A stretch of DNA of 64,000 nucleotides. Origin: Limanda limanda. Taxonomy: Eukaryota; Chordata; Actinopteri; Pleuronectiformes; Pleuronectidae. The notes under the pieces are model-generated. The model saw only the letters and a list, made by a program, of their open reading frames with translations, was not told the DNA's origin and searched no databases. Both the position numbers and the translations under genes were made by a program. Shown piece by piece: positions 32,276 through 42,927 of this stretch (position 1 is its first letter; every line of letters begins with the position of its first letter). Where the stretch lies: contig NW_026870399.1 of assembly GCF_963576545.1 (NCBI RefSeq), positions 1 through 64,000 on the forward strand, written 5' to 3'.

Positions 32276-32391
32276 GGGACACACCCCGGGGTTTGATCAA
32301 CCTTGGCTGGGCCTTCCTCGGGAGAGGGTGTCTGGTGGTAATGGCCGAAACACCCAATGATCCTGAGGTGCACTACTGATGATGTGTCACC
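32276..32391 (+). other. 3' folded module, 8-kb version (copy 1)
   Basis: Closing stem GACACA (32278-32283) with TGTGTC (32383-32388), weaker than in the short unit, where two further pairs extend it. Compensatory A-T to G-C and T-A to G-C changes are seen against 7272-7388, beside two lost pairs. Inner GGGGTT/AACCTT hairpin with loop TGATC, CCTC/GAGG hairpin with loop GGGA, and a perfect GGGTGT/ACACCC stem around GTAATGGCCGA. Other copies: 24265-24380, 40287, 48297 and 56308. Confidence 0.62.
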
Positions 32392-32668
32392 TTTTTATAT
32401 AGGACTAGAAAAACAAATTAGCCATAAAAAATAGTCCAAATTATTTTTGCAAAAACAAACAAACAAAAAAACAAATATACTAAAATACAATCCTTAGACT
32501 TCAATATAGACAAAACAAAAACAGAAAAAACCAAGGCATGCCAAATAAATAATTACTTTTATTCAAAAAACCACCTAAAACTTACAAAAAACCTAAAAAT
32601 TAAAAATACATAAGGAACAATATTCAAACTACTGTTTAAACCAATTTGAAAAAAAGGGGATATGTGAG
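32392..32668. other. A-rich spacer between 3' folded module and 3' block
   Basis: Very A-rich sequence (CAAACAAACAAAAAAACAAA and similar). No gene. Much longer than the matching spacer of the short unit (about 117 bp). Confidence 0.55.
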
Positions 32669-32788
32669 AATGGAGAGTATTAATGACGAGCGTCGGCCAG
32701 TGCATTGCCTTTGGCTCCCTATTCCAAACTGCCCAGTCGTTGGATGAAGCAGGGGGGGTCATCGAGATATCTTTTCAAAACCTAACCC
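32669..32788 (+). other. Conserved 3' terminal block of the 8-kb unit, ending CCTAACCC
   Basis: Runs from AATGGAGAGTATTAATGACG through GGCCAGTGCATTGCCTTTGG and GTCATCGAGATA to AAAACCTAACCC. It is highly similar to the end of the short unit (7506-7626), the strongest argument that one machinery handles both. Also at 24658-24777 and once per 8-kb period. Confidence 0.7.
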
Positions 32789-33476
32789 AGCCCGAGCCAT
32801 CGGACGAGCGATCTCTCTTTGAAAAACGATTTGCATATCCCTACCAAAACAATTCTCCTATTTCTTCAAATGACAAATAGGAAATAAGTACACAGAACAA
32901 GAGAACCAACTAATAACCAAAACATCTCAAAAACCTATAATTTACAATAAACCAAATATAAAAGCAATAATATGAAAACAACTTTTTTTTAAAAAATTAT
33001 AAAAAAACAAAAGTATAAACAAATAAAAAACAAAGGTAAAACTCTCCCTCAAAATAAATACAGGATAATGTAATAAAACTCAAGAAAAAATAGACACTAG
33101 AAATAGATCCCTTTTCCTCTCCTCTCTTCTCTCATGAAAATGAGAGAGTAGGGGGAGGCAGAGTATACAGCCCGAACAGGCGGGGGAGGGCTTAGCCCGG
33201 ACAGGCTTCTCTCCCTGACTCTGCTTCCCTTAAAATATGACTAATTATATCCAAAAAAATATATATATATATATATATTTTCAAAAAATATAGAGGGTCC
33301 AACCAGGAAGTAACATAGCTATATCACTAAAAATGTACACTTCTAATTTTATAAAAAAAACAATAAATAATGTTATCTAAAACCTAACCCTTACAAACAA
33401 AGTCTCTTTGAAAACAATTTTTACCCTTACAAAACCATTCTCCTTTCCTCTTTTATTTTTTCAACAGGAAAGAAAC

Positions 33477-34916
33477 ATGTCGACCCCTAAAAAGTACAAT
33501 GACTTCCAGCTCCTGACCAGAGCCTTCAATCATCTGATCAAAGCTCATCACCACCTGGAACATGTTGATTCCTCGCCAGGCTCCACCCCCCCAAAGGGGC
33601 TACTAAAAATGCAGAACGAACTAACAAGCAAGATCCGCCCATCTTGCCCCAGCGAAGCAACAGAATTCAAGAAGTTCTACAATGCTAAGAACTGGTCCTA
33701 TACCACGCTGCAGATTCTGGAAGAGCACTACCAGACAGTAATCATAGATTGCCAAAACCAAATTCAACTCCTGCCCAAAACGGATTGGGAAAGGGCACTA
33801 ACAATAGCCATGAAATGGATAAAAAAAGACCTGCGCAACATCAAAACAACCACCTTGGAACAAGCAAAAAACGCCATAGAGAACTTATGCAAAGAACCGA
33901 CTCCAAATACCGAAATGGATACAACCCCGATCATTGAACAGACCCAAACCAACACAGAAAATCCACAACCAATTAACCCAGAACCAGAAAATCCACAACC
34001 AACCCAAACCAACACAGAAAATCCACAACCAATTAACCCAGAACCAGAAAATCCACAACCAATTAACCCAGAACCAGTCTACATAAAACAAGAAAAACCT
34101 GACAAACCTGTAAGCCTGAGACCATTAAACCAGACACCATCAAACAAGAGACCCTCAAGCCTGAGTGCTTTAACTCTGATACCTAGAATCAAGGCATTAA
34201 TAATTGACCTGACCAGCGATGAGGAGGAGGAAAACGCAGCAGAAACACCCCAACAAAACGAGACAAACCATGACCTAGAACCAGCAAAGAAAAAACAAAA
34301 ACATAACCCGGAGGAAAACCCGTCATCAAAACCATCAAACCCATCAAAACCACCAACACAGAGAACCGATCAAGACAACAACCCTGTCTACCACAGACAC
34401 GATAGTTTTGGTAGCAAAATACTCAATTGGAACTTAACACCAAGCCGACCGATCATTATCATGGGAGACTCCAACCTTGCCAGACTCCCACTGATCCAAG
34501 ATTCTAGAATCCAGGTGGATTGTTACCCAGGGGCTAACATTAGCCACGCCGTAAACATACTCAGACACCAAACACCTCTAACACAGAGCGTAACCAAAAT
34601 CATACTTTCATTCGGCCTCAACAATAGGCAGCAGGGGAACCCTCTCATCCTGAGGAAGGATTTAAATGCTATGATTATAGCAGCAGCTCTTAAATTCCCT
34701 CAGTCGGAAATCTTTATCCCACTAATTAATGGTTCAGCTGACTTACCAGGAAAGATTGGAGGCAACATCAGATCTCTAAATTTTCTCATAAAAGAAACAG
34801 GACACCAAATCCCACGGTTAAACAAGGAACAATTTGACACAGATCCCGATAAAATACACTGGACACCCGCAACAGGACAAAATATGTGGGAAACATGGAA
34901 GGCTTTTTTAGATTGA
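33477..34916 (+). CDS. ORF1: SGNH-hydrolase-domain protein (copy 2)
   Basis: Identical in translation to copy 1, with the same ATG, proline-rich repeats, SGNH blocks and stop. The intergenic distance to the upstream ORF2 copy is about 6.4 kb, occupied by the structured modules and telomere-like tract. Confidence 0.85.
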   Translation: MSTPKKYNDFQLLTRAFNHLIKAHHHLEHVDSSPGSTPPKGLLKMQNELTSKIRPSCPSEATEFKKFYNAKNWSYTTLQILEEHYQTVIIDCQNQIQLLPKTDWERALTIAMKWIKKDLRNIKTTTLEQAKNAIENLCKEPTPNTEMDTTPIIEQTQTNTENPQPINPEPENPQPTQTNTENPQPINPEPENPQPINPEPVYIKQEKPDKPVSLRPLNQTPSNKRPSSLSALTLIPRIKALIIDLTSDEEEENAAETPQQNETNHDLEPAKKKQKHNPEENPSSKPSNPSKPPTQRTDQDNNPVYHRHDSFGSKILNWNLTPSRPIIIMGDSNLARLPLIQDSRIQVDCYPGANISHAVNILRHQTPLTQSVTKIILSFGLNNRQQGNPLILRKDLNAMIIAAALKFPQSEIFIPLINGSADLPGKIGGNIRSLNFLIKETGHQIPRLNKEQFDTDPDKIHWTPATGQNMWETWKAFLD

Positions 34917-37114
34917 ACCAACCCCAGAAGGGGTTGGAACAACCAGATAAGGAAGTAATCAACCTATCAACACAACATGACTTAACACCATACCAACGAC
35001 AAGTCTTAAGAAAAGGCCTCTCATTTATACCATCGGTAAAAACCACAGAGGGTCAAAGAGTCTCCTTGCAGACCGACCTTACTGAATACCACAGACGACT
35101 AAAATTATGTGCCTACTTTGGGCCAACAAAAGCCCCCCCCAAAAAACCCTTTATTGCGAAATCCCAGTGGGAACCAACACCGGACAAACTACCGCCAGAA
35201 ATACTCACCCTAATTAAAACGGATCAGACAACATTGAAATCAACAAAACAGGACAAAAACCCGACAAACCTCACGCCAGAAGAGGAACAAGCACTAGAAC
35301 AACTAAGGAACAAAACCGACATAATAATTAAACCAGCAGACAAGGGCAGTGCCACAGTAATTATGGACAGAACCAATTATATCCATGAGGCCCTACGCCA
35401 ACTAAATGACAGCACCTATTACATGACCCTAAAAGAACCAATTTACCCAGAAACAGCCATCAAAATCGCAGAGATCCTGGAGACTCTATATGACAAAAAA
35501 ACTTTAAACAGGAAACAGATTTCCTACCTAAAAGGTGACGGCCCTCCAAGGCCTAGATACTTTTACCTCCTCCCTAAAATCCACAAACCACAAGAAAAAT
35601 GGACAATCCCACACAAGATCCCACCGGGGCGCCCCATCGTGTCGGACTGCGGTAGTGAGAGCTATGGTGTGGCAGAATACATAGACTCGTTCCTAACCCC
35701 ATTATCTATAAAACACCCAAGCTACCTTAAAAACACTCAGGATTTTGTGCATCGCATTCGTGACATGCAAACGCAGGAACCCTGCATGCTTTTTACAATG
35801 GACGTCAACAGCTTATATACCAACATCGACACGGCCTTAGGCCTGTTAGCAATTAAAAAATGGATGGGAAAATACCCAGAGGAGGGGCGACCAGACCAAG
35901 AAATTTTGCAGCTTCTCCATCTAAGTCTAACAAAAAATGACTTCCAATTCAATGGTCAAACATACCTCCAAATTAAGGGCACAGCCATGGGAAAGAAATT
36001 CGCACCAGCATACGCCAATATTTATATGGCAGATTGGGAAGAGACTGCCCTCAAAAAATGCGAAAAAATTCCAACTCAATATTTTAGATACCTCGACGAC
36101 ATCTGGGGTATCTGGACCCACCCAAAAGAGGATTTTGATAAATTCGTAACCACTCTCAACAGTCACCACACCTTCATCAAGGTAGAACCGGAGACAAGCG
36201 ACACGCAAGTTAACTTCTTAGACACCACGGTCTTTAAAGGTACAGACTTTGGGGAAAACGGTAAACTACAAACAAAGGTTTTCTTTAAACCAACAGACAC
36301 ACATGCTCTACTGCATAAAAAGAGCTTCCATCCAAAACACGTATTCCCGGGAATCGTTAAGTCCCAACTACTAAGGTTCGAAAGAATATGCTCCAGGCAG
36401 GAGGATAAATATGAGGCCAAAACAACACTTTTTCAAACACTCAAACAAAGGGGTTACTCCAGGTCCCTTCTCCGCAAAATAGAAAAACAAATCCAACAGG
36501 ATAAAGAGACCCCAAGGACCCTAGGAGAAGAGGAGAAACAAATGATCCCATTTATCTCAACTTATTCAAAATACACCAGACAGGCCAACCAGACGATTAA
36601 AAATAACTTTAGAGAGCTGCTGGTAAACACCACACTCGATGAAGACTTTAAAATCATCTCAGCCTACAGGAAAAATCCCAACCTGAAGGACCTTCTAGTT
36701 AGGGCCAAACTCAAACCACCGGGGACACGCCCAGAAAGACCAAGAGGCCCGAAAGTGGCCAAAAACTCGACAACAGGGGCAACTTACAAACTGCCTCAAA
36801 ACATCCCAATGACAACATCCAACTGTGTCTATATCATCCAGTGCAAAAAATGCCCCATGAACTATATAGGGGAAACACGCAATTCCCTGAGGACCCGCCT
36901 TTCCCACCATAAATACAACGTTACAAACAACCACAAAAAAGACACTTACCTGGTTCAGCACTTCCAGAAACATGGATTCGTGAACTTGCGCTTGAGGGCA
37001 CTCCAGCACAACCCACAGTGGACAACCTACCAGAGGAAAAGAACAGAGAGATACTGGACCACCAGACTGGACACGAAATTCCCAAATGGACTAAATGAGA
37101 AAGATGCCTCATAA
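34895..37114 (+). CDS. ORF2: Penelope-like reverse transcriptase/GIY-YIG (copy 2)
   Basis: Identical in translation to copy 1; intact motif A, B and C residues and intact GIY-YIG domain. Confidence 0.95.
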   Translation: MEGFFRLNQPQKGLEQPDKEVINLSTQHDLTPYQRQVLRKGLSFIPSVKTTEGQRVSLQTDLTEYHRRLKLCAYFGPTKAPPKKPFIAKSQWEPTPDKLPPEILTLIKTDQTTLKSTKQDKNPTNLTPEEEQALEQLRNKTDIIIKPADKGSATVIMDRTNYIHEALRQLNDSTYYMTLKEPIYPETAIKIAEILETLYDKKTLNRKQISYLKGDGPPRPRYFYLLPKIHKPQEKWTIPHKIPPGRPIVSDCGSESYGVAEYIDSFLTPLSIKHPSYLKNTQDFVHRIRDMQTQEPCMLFTMDVNSLYTNIDTALGLLAIKKWMGKYPEEGRPDQEILQLLHLSLTKNDFQFNGQTYLQIKGTAMGKKFAPAYANIYMADWEETALKKCEKIPTQYFRYLDDIWGIWTHPKEDFDKFVTTLNSHHTFIKVEPETSDTQVNFLDTTVFKGTDFGENGKLQTKVFFKPTDTHALLHKKSFHPKHVFPGIVKSQLLRFERICSRQEDKYEAKTTLFQTLKQRGYSRSLLRKIEKQIQQDKETPRTLGEEEKQMIPFISTYSKYTRQANQTIKNNFRELLVNTTLDEDFKIISAYRKNPNLKDLLVRAKLKPPGTRPERPRGPKVAKNSTTGATYKLPQNIPMTTSNCVYIIQCKKCPMNYIGETRNSLRTRLSHHKYNVTNNHKKDTYLVQHFQKHGFVNLRLRALQHNPQWTTYQRKRTERYWTTRLDTKFPNGLNEKDAS
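34904..34937 (+). promoter_or_regulatory. Programmed -1 frameshift signal (copy 2)
   Basis: T TTT TTA at 34904-34910 and the CCAACCCC/GGGGTTGG stem are unchanged. Confidence 0.78.
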
Positions 37115-40100
37115 CAAATCAAACTCATCAGAGGTCTTTTGAAACAAATGTACATAATTCTCCTTTAAAAACAAACAATTGTTGTTTTGTGCAAGTGATA
37201 GATATGGTTGACAATGTTAAAATAAAACCTATAACCTATAAAACCGTTACCTTTTCTAAAAATGTTTTACAAAATGTCTTATCAAACCCCACACCCTGTT
37301 CAGAAAGTATTATGTATTGTATAAAGTTCAAACACCTTTTATAAATAAAAAAAGAGGGAGAAAAATGATGACAAAATGGGACAAGTTCAAAGCCGAAGGC
37401 CACTGAATAGAACCACCAGGTTCTCTTTCATGACCACAGCCAGAACAAACCCAGATCTGAGTCCCTCCTAAAAAACAAGACAATGTAATAAAAATCACAC
37501 AAACAGAAAAATAAGACACTAGAAATAGATCCCTTTTCCTCTCCTCTCTTCTCTCATGAAAATGAGAGAGTAGGGGGAGGTAGAGTGTACAGCCCGAACA
37601 GGCGGGGGAGAGCTTAGCCCGGACAGGCTTCTCTCCCTGACTCTGCTTCCCTTAAAATATGACTAATTTTATCACTAAAAGTGTATTTTTATTTTTGAAT
37701 TTTTTGGAAAAAAAACAAAAAATATTTATATTATAGGCACCCTCTACTTTGTATACAGTTATTTTTTTAGAATTTTTCTATCTTTCCAAAAAATAAAAAA
37801 ACTTTACCTCTACCTCATAAAGGAAGGTAAGGGTTCAACCAGGAAGTAACACAATATAATCACTAAAAACACACATTTGTATTTTTAGAAAAAAATCAGA
37901 AAATAATTTTAAAATAGCAACCCCCTATTTTTTATACAGAGAATTATTTAGAATTTTTCTATCTTTCAAAAAAACAAAACAACCTTACCCCTATCTCATT
38001 AACTAAGATAAAGAGCCCAACCCGGAAGTAGCATTAAAACCTTCTATAATAATTTTTTCTACTGTAACAATACAGTTGCCTGACATAGTAGGAGCCAAAA
38101 GTTCCAAAAAAATGTAAACTTACAAATAAAAAAATAAAAATTTGAAAAATACTTTTCTTTATGCCAATAAAACAAGTTTTTACGCTAAAAAAGTAATCTA
38201 CCATTTTGATTGGTCAAACAACGACTGGGGATTGTGGGGGACTCCTCCCATGTAGGAAAAATCCAAGACCATGAGTGAAACGGGTGGAAAGAAGAGTGAC
38301 CTCCCCCCAAAAAACCTCTTCATTTTCAAGACTGTTTGCAAGGCCATGCTATGGTGAGTCTTCCAGAAATAGCGTTTCTATTGTCTGTCTTGTATTGAGA
38401 TTTCTGTAGTTGTGCGGTGTATATGGAACACAGAAATCTCAAATAGAATCCAGGGTGTCTGGGGGAGTCAAGTGGGCAGAGCTCTGGCGCAAAAAAACTT
38501 GATTTCTTCCAGCCCTCAGAGTTACTAGGAAGGCAATGCTTGTCATGGCTGGTTCTGGTTGTCTCTGGGGGTGACATCTCAATGGAAGCTATGGAGAGTC
38601 AAGGAGGCAGAGCTCTGGCGAAAAAATCCTTGTTTCCTCCAAACCCTCATGATAACTGGGAAGGCAATGCTTGTCATGGCTGGTTCTGGTTGTTTGTGGG
38701 AGCTTCTTATGGTATTCTTTTGCTTGAATCCAGGGTGTCTGGAAGAGTCAAGTGGGCGGAGCTCTGGCGAAAAAAACTTGATTTCTTCCAGCCCTCAGAG
38801 CAACTAGGAAGGCAATGCTTGTCATGGCTGGTTCTGGTTGTCTCTGTGGGAAGCTATGGAGAGTCAAGGAGGCAGAGCTCTGGCGAAAAAATCCTTGTTT
38901 CCTCCAAACCCTCATGATAACTAGGAACGCATGCTTGTCATGCTTGATTCTGGTTGTTTTGTGGGAGCTTCTCATGGTATTCAAGCCCTGTAAAAACTAA
39001 AACCTGTAAAAACAAAAAACCTCTTTTCAGAGAAAAGGAGCCCGATTCTCAACCCTGACTGGCCAGACTAGGGATACCTTGCGGTGATAACGAATAGTCT
39101 GTGCTGAGCAGGGGGTAAGTATGCGGCCCCCCCAGGTCCGACTCTAGGACAGCACGTGGGGTGTGGTGGTCTAGGGCATCAAGACCTTAAACGTTGCCCA
39201 GTCTTCTATGAGGTATAGCCTCACCCATACAACGATACATTTTTGCACTACACACGTTTTATCAGAAACTTTTCCCCAAAAAAAGAACAAAATTGGACTC
39301 CTTCAAATTGTCACTCTCCTCCAACAATTTCCATCCCCTGGTTCAGCTTAGTGACCAGGCCGTGGATGCAACGGGACCTAAGAGCTCCTCTCACCACCTC
39401 CGGATCCACCAAAGACAACTTACCATTTGACTCTGAATAGAACACCACTAAGAAAAAAATATAATTCCCTTTTCTTTAAAAAAAACTTTAGAGGAATTTT
39501 TACTTAAATTATGACTTATAGAATTTGACTTAAAAAATTCTAAAAAAAACAAAATCACCTAAATTTATTAAAAAATTTTTTAATTAAATTAGAATCTACT
39601 CCTAAAAAATCTAACCCTAGCTACTTAAACCTAACCAATCAAATTCTACACCTAAAACCTAATCAGATAAATCCTAAAAAACTAAAAACTTAACCAGTTT
39701 TACCCTATGCCTAGACCTGATCCTAATCCTAACCCTAACCATTCAGAACTCTACACCTAAACCTAACCACTTAAAATTCCTAACTTAACCCTAACCATTT
39801 AAAAACCTAGGCCTAGACATGACCTTAATCCTAACCCTAACCATTTGTTCCCTATGCCTAAACTTAACCACTTAACCCTATGCCTAGACCTGATCCTAAA
39901 TCCTAACCCTAACCATTCAGAACTCTACACCTAAACCTAACCACTTAAAATCCTAAACCTAACCCTAACCATTTAAAACCTAGGCCTAGACATGACCTTA
40001 ATCCTAACCCTAACCATTTGTTCCCTATGCCTAAACTTAACCACTTAACCCTATGCCTAGACCTGATCCTAAATCCTAACCCTAACCATTTCTTCTCCTA

Positions 40101-41487
40101 TGCCTAAACCTAACCACTTAACCCGATGCCAAGATCTAAAAAACTTAAAACCTAACACCCAACCTTAACTTAACCCTAAACCTTAAAACCCGATACCTAA
40201 AAAACAAACTTTAAAAATTCCTTAAAAAAACAAAACCAAGAATCTGTTGTAAAATTATCTTAGAATTAGATTATTATAAACTTAGCGGGACACACCCCGG
40301 GGTTTGATCAACCTTGGCTGGGCCTTCCTCGGGAGAGGGTGTCTGGTGGTAATGGCCGAAACACCCAATGATCCTGAGGTGCACTACTGATGATGTGTCA
40401 CCTTTTTATATAGGACTAGAAAAACAAATTAGCCATAAAAAATAGTCCAAATTATTTTTGCAAAAACAAACAAACAAAAAAACAAATATACTAAAATACA
40501 ATCCTTAGACTTCAATATAGACAAAACAAAAACAGAAAAAACCAAGGCATGCCAAATAAATAATTACTTTTATTCAAAAAACCACCTAAAACTTACAAAA
40601 AACCTAAAAATTAAAAATACATAAGGAACAATATTCAAACTACTGTTTAAACCAATTTGAAAAAAAGGGGATATGTGAGAATGGAGAGTATTAATGACGA
40701 GCGTCGGCCAGTGCATTGCCTTTGGCTCCCTATTCCAAACTGCCCAGTCGTTGGATGAAGCAGGGGGGGTCATCGAGATATCTTTTCAAAACCTAACCCA
40801 GCCCGAGCCATCGGACGAGCGATCTCTCTTTGAAAAACGATTTGCATATCCCTACCAAAACAATTCTCCTATTTCTTCAAATGACAAATAGGAAATAAGT
40901 ACACAGAACAAGAGAACCAACTAATAACCAAAACATCTCAAAAACCTATAATTTACAATAAACCAAATATAAAAGCAATAATATGAAAACAACTTTTTTT
41001 TAAAAAATTATAAAAAAACAAAAGTATAAACAAATAAAAAACAAAGGTAAAACTCTCCCTCAAAATAAATACAGGATAATGTAATAAAACTCAAGAAAAA
41101 ATAGACACTAGAAATAGATCCCTTTTCCTCTCCTCTCTTCTCTCATGAAAATGAGAGAGTAGGGGGAGGCAGAGTATACAGCCCGAACAGGCGGGGGAGG
41201 GCTTAGCCCGGACAGGCTTCTCTCCCTGACTCTGCTTCCCTTAAAATATGACTAATTATATCCAAAAAAATATATATATATATATATATTTTCAAAAAAT
41301 ATAGAGGGTCCAACCAGGAAGTAACATAGCTATATCACTAAAAATGTACACTTCTAATTTTATAAAAAAAACAATAAATAATGTTATCTAAAACCTAACC
41401 CTTACAAACAAAGTCTCTTTGAAAACAATTTTTACCCTTACAAAACCATTCTCCTTTCCTCTTTTATTTTTTCAACAGGAAAGAAAC

Positions 41488-42927
41488 ATGTCGACCCCTA
41501 AAAAGTACAATGACTTCCAGCTCCTGACCAGAGCCTTCAATCATCTGATCAAAGCTCATCACCACCTGGAACATGTTGATTCCTCGCCAGGCTCCACCCC
41601 CCCAAAGGGGCTACTAAAAATGCAGAACGAACTAACAAGCAAGATCCGCCCATCTTGCCCCAGCGAAGCAACAGAATTCAAGAAGTTCTACAATGCTAAG
41701 AACTGGTCCTATACCACGCTGCAGATTCTGGAAGAGCACTACCAGACAGTAATCATAGATTGCCAAAACCAAATTCAACTCCTGCCCAAAACGGATTGGG
41801 AAAGGGCACTAACAATAGCCATGAAATGGATAAAAAAAGACCTGCGCAACATCAAAACAACCACCTTGGAACAAGCAAAAAACGCCATAGAGAACTTATG
41901 CAAAGAACCGACTCCAAATACCGAAATGGATACAACCCCGATCATTGAACAGACCCAAACCAACACAGAAAATCCACAACCAATTAACCCAGAACCAGAA
42001 AATCCACAACCAACCCAAACCAACACAGAAAATCCACAACCAATTAACCCAGAACCAGAAAATCCACAACCAATTAACCCAGAACCAGTCTACATAAAAC
42101 AAGAAAAACCTGACAAACCTGTAAGCCTGAGACCATTAAACCAGACACCATCAAACAAGAGACCCTCAAGCCTGAGTGCTTTAACTCTGATACCTAGAAT
42201 CAAGGCATTAATAATTGACCTGACCAGCGATGAGGAGGAGGAAAACGCAGCAGAAACACCCCAACAAAACGAGACAAACCATGACCTAGAACCAGCAAAG
42301 AAAAAACAAAAACATAACCCGGAGGAAAACCCGTCATCAAAACCATCAAACCCATCAAAACCACCAACACAGAGAACCGATCAAGACAACAACCCTGTCT
42401 ACCACAGACACGATAGTTTTGGTAGCAAAATACTCAATTGGAACTTAACACCAAGCCGACCGATCATTATCATGGGAGACTCCAACCTTGCCAGACTCCC
42501 ACTGATCCAAGATTCTAGAATCCAGGTGGATTGTTACCCAGGGGCTAACATTAGCCACGCCGTAAACATACTCAGACACCAAACACCTCTAACACAGAGC
42601 GTAACCAAAATCATACTTTCATTCGGCCTCAACAATAGGCAGCAGGGGAACCCTCTCATCCTGAGGAAGGATTTAAATGCTATGATTATAGCAGCAGCTC
42701 TTAAATTCCCTCAGTCGGAAATCTTTATCCCACTAATTAATGGTTCAGCTGACTTACCAGGAAAGATTGGAGGCAACATCAGATCTCTAAATTTTCTCAT
42801 AAAAGAAACAGGACACCAAATCCCACGGTTAAACAAGGAACAATTTGACACAGATCCCGATAAAATACACTGGACACCCGCAACAGGACAAAATATGTGG
42901 GAAACATGGAAGGCTTTTTTAGATTGA
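41488..42927 (+). CDS. ORF1: SGNH-hydrolase-domain protein (copy 3)
   Basis: Identical in translation to copy 1, intact. Confidence 0.85.
   Translation: MSTPKKYNDFQLLTRAFNHLIKAHHHLEHVDSSPGSTPPKGLLKMQNELTSKIRPSCPSEATEFKKFYNAKNWSYTTLQILEEHYQTVIIDCQNQIQLLPKTDWERALTIAMKWIKKDLRNIKTTTLEQAKNAIENLCKEPTPNTEMDTTPIIEQTQTNTENPQPINPEPENPQPTQTNTENPQPINPEPENPQPINPEPVYIKQEKPDKPVSLRPLNQTPSNKRPSSLSALTLIPRIKALIIDLTSDEEEENAAETPQQNETNHDLEPAKKKQKHNPEENPSSKPSNPSKPPTQRTDQDNNPVYHRHDSFGSKILNWNLTPSRPIIIMGDSNLARLPLIQDSRIQVDCYPGANISHAVNILRHQTPLTQSVTKIILSFGLNNRQQGNPLILRKDLNAMIIAAALKFPQSEIFIPLINGSADLPGKIGGNIRSLNFLIKETGHQIPRLNKEQFDTDPDKIHWTPATGQNMWETWKAFLD

Larger units (their letters stand above)
24778..32788 (+). mobile_element. 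8-kb element, full copy 1 (reference copy)
   Basis: Complete unit of 8,011 bp, used as the reference for sub-features. Order: 5' boundary module, structured module A, second boundary-like leader, ORF1, ORF2, structured module B, AT-rich repeats, promoter-like sites, 135-bp repeats, splice-donor-like site, telomere-like tract, 3' folded module, 3' block. Confidence 0.9.
32789..40799 (+). mobile_element. 8-kb element, full copy 2
   Basis: 8,011 bp; both reading frames are intact and translate identically to those of copy 1. Module positions are those of copy 1 plus 8,011. Confidence 0.9.
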
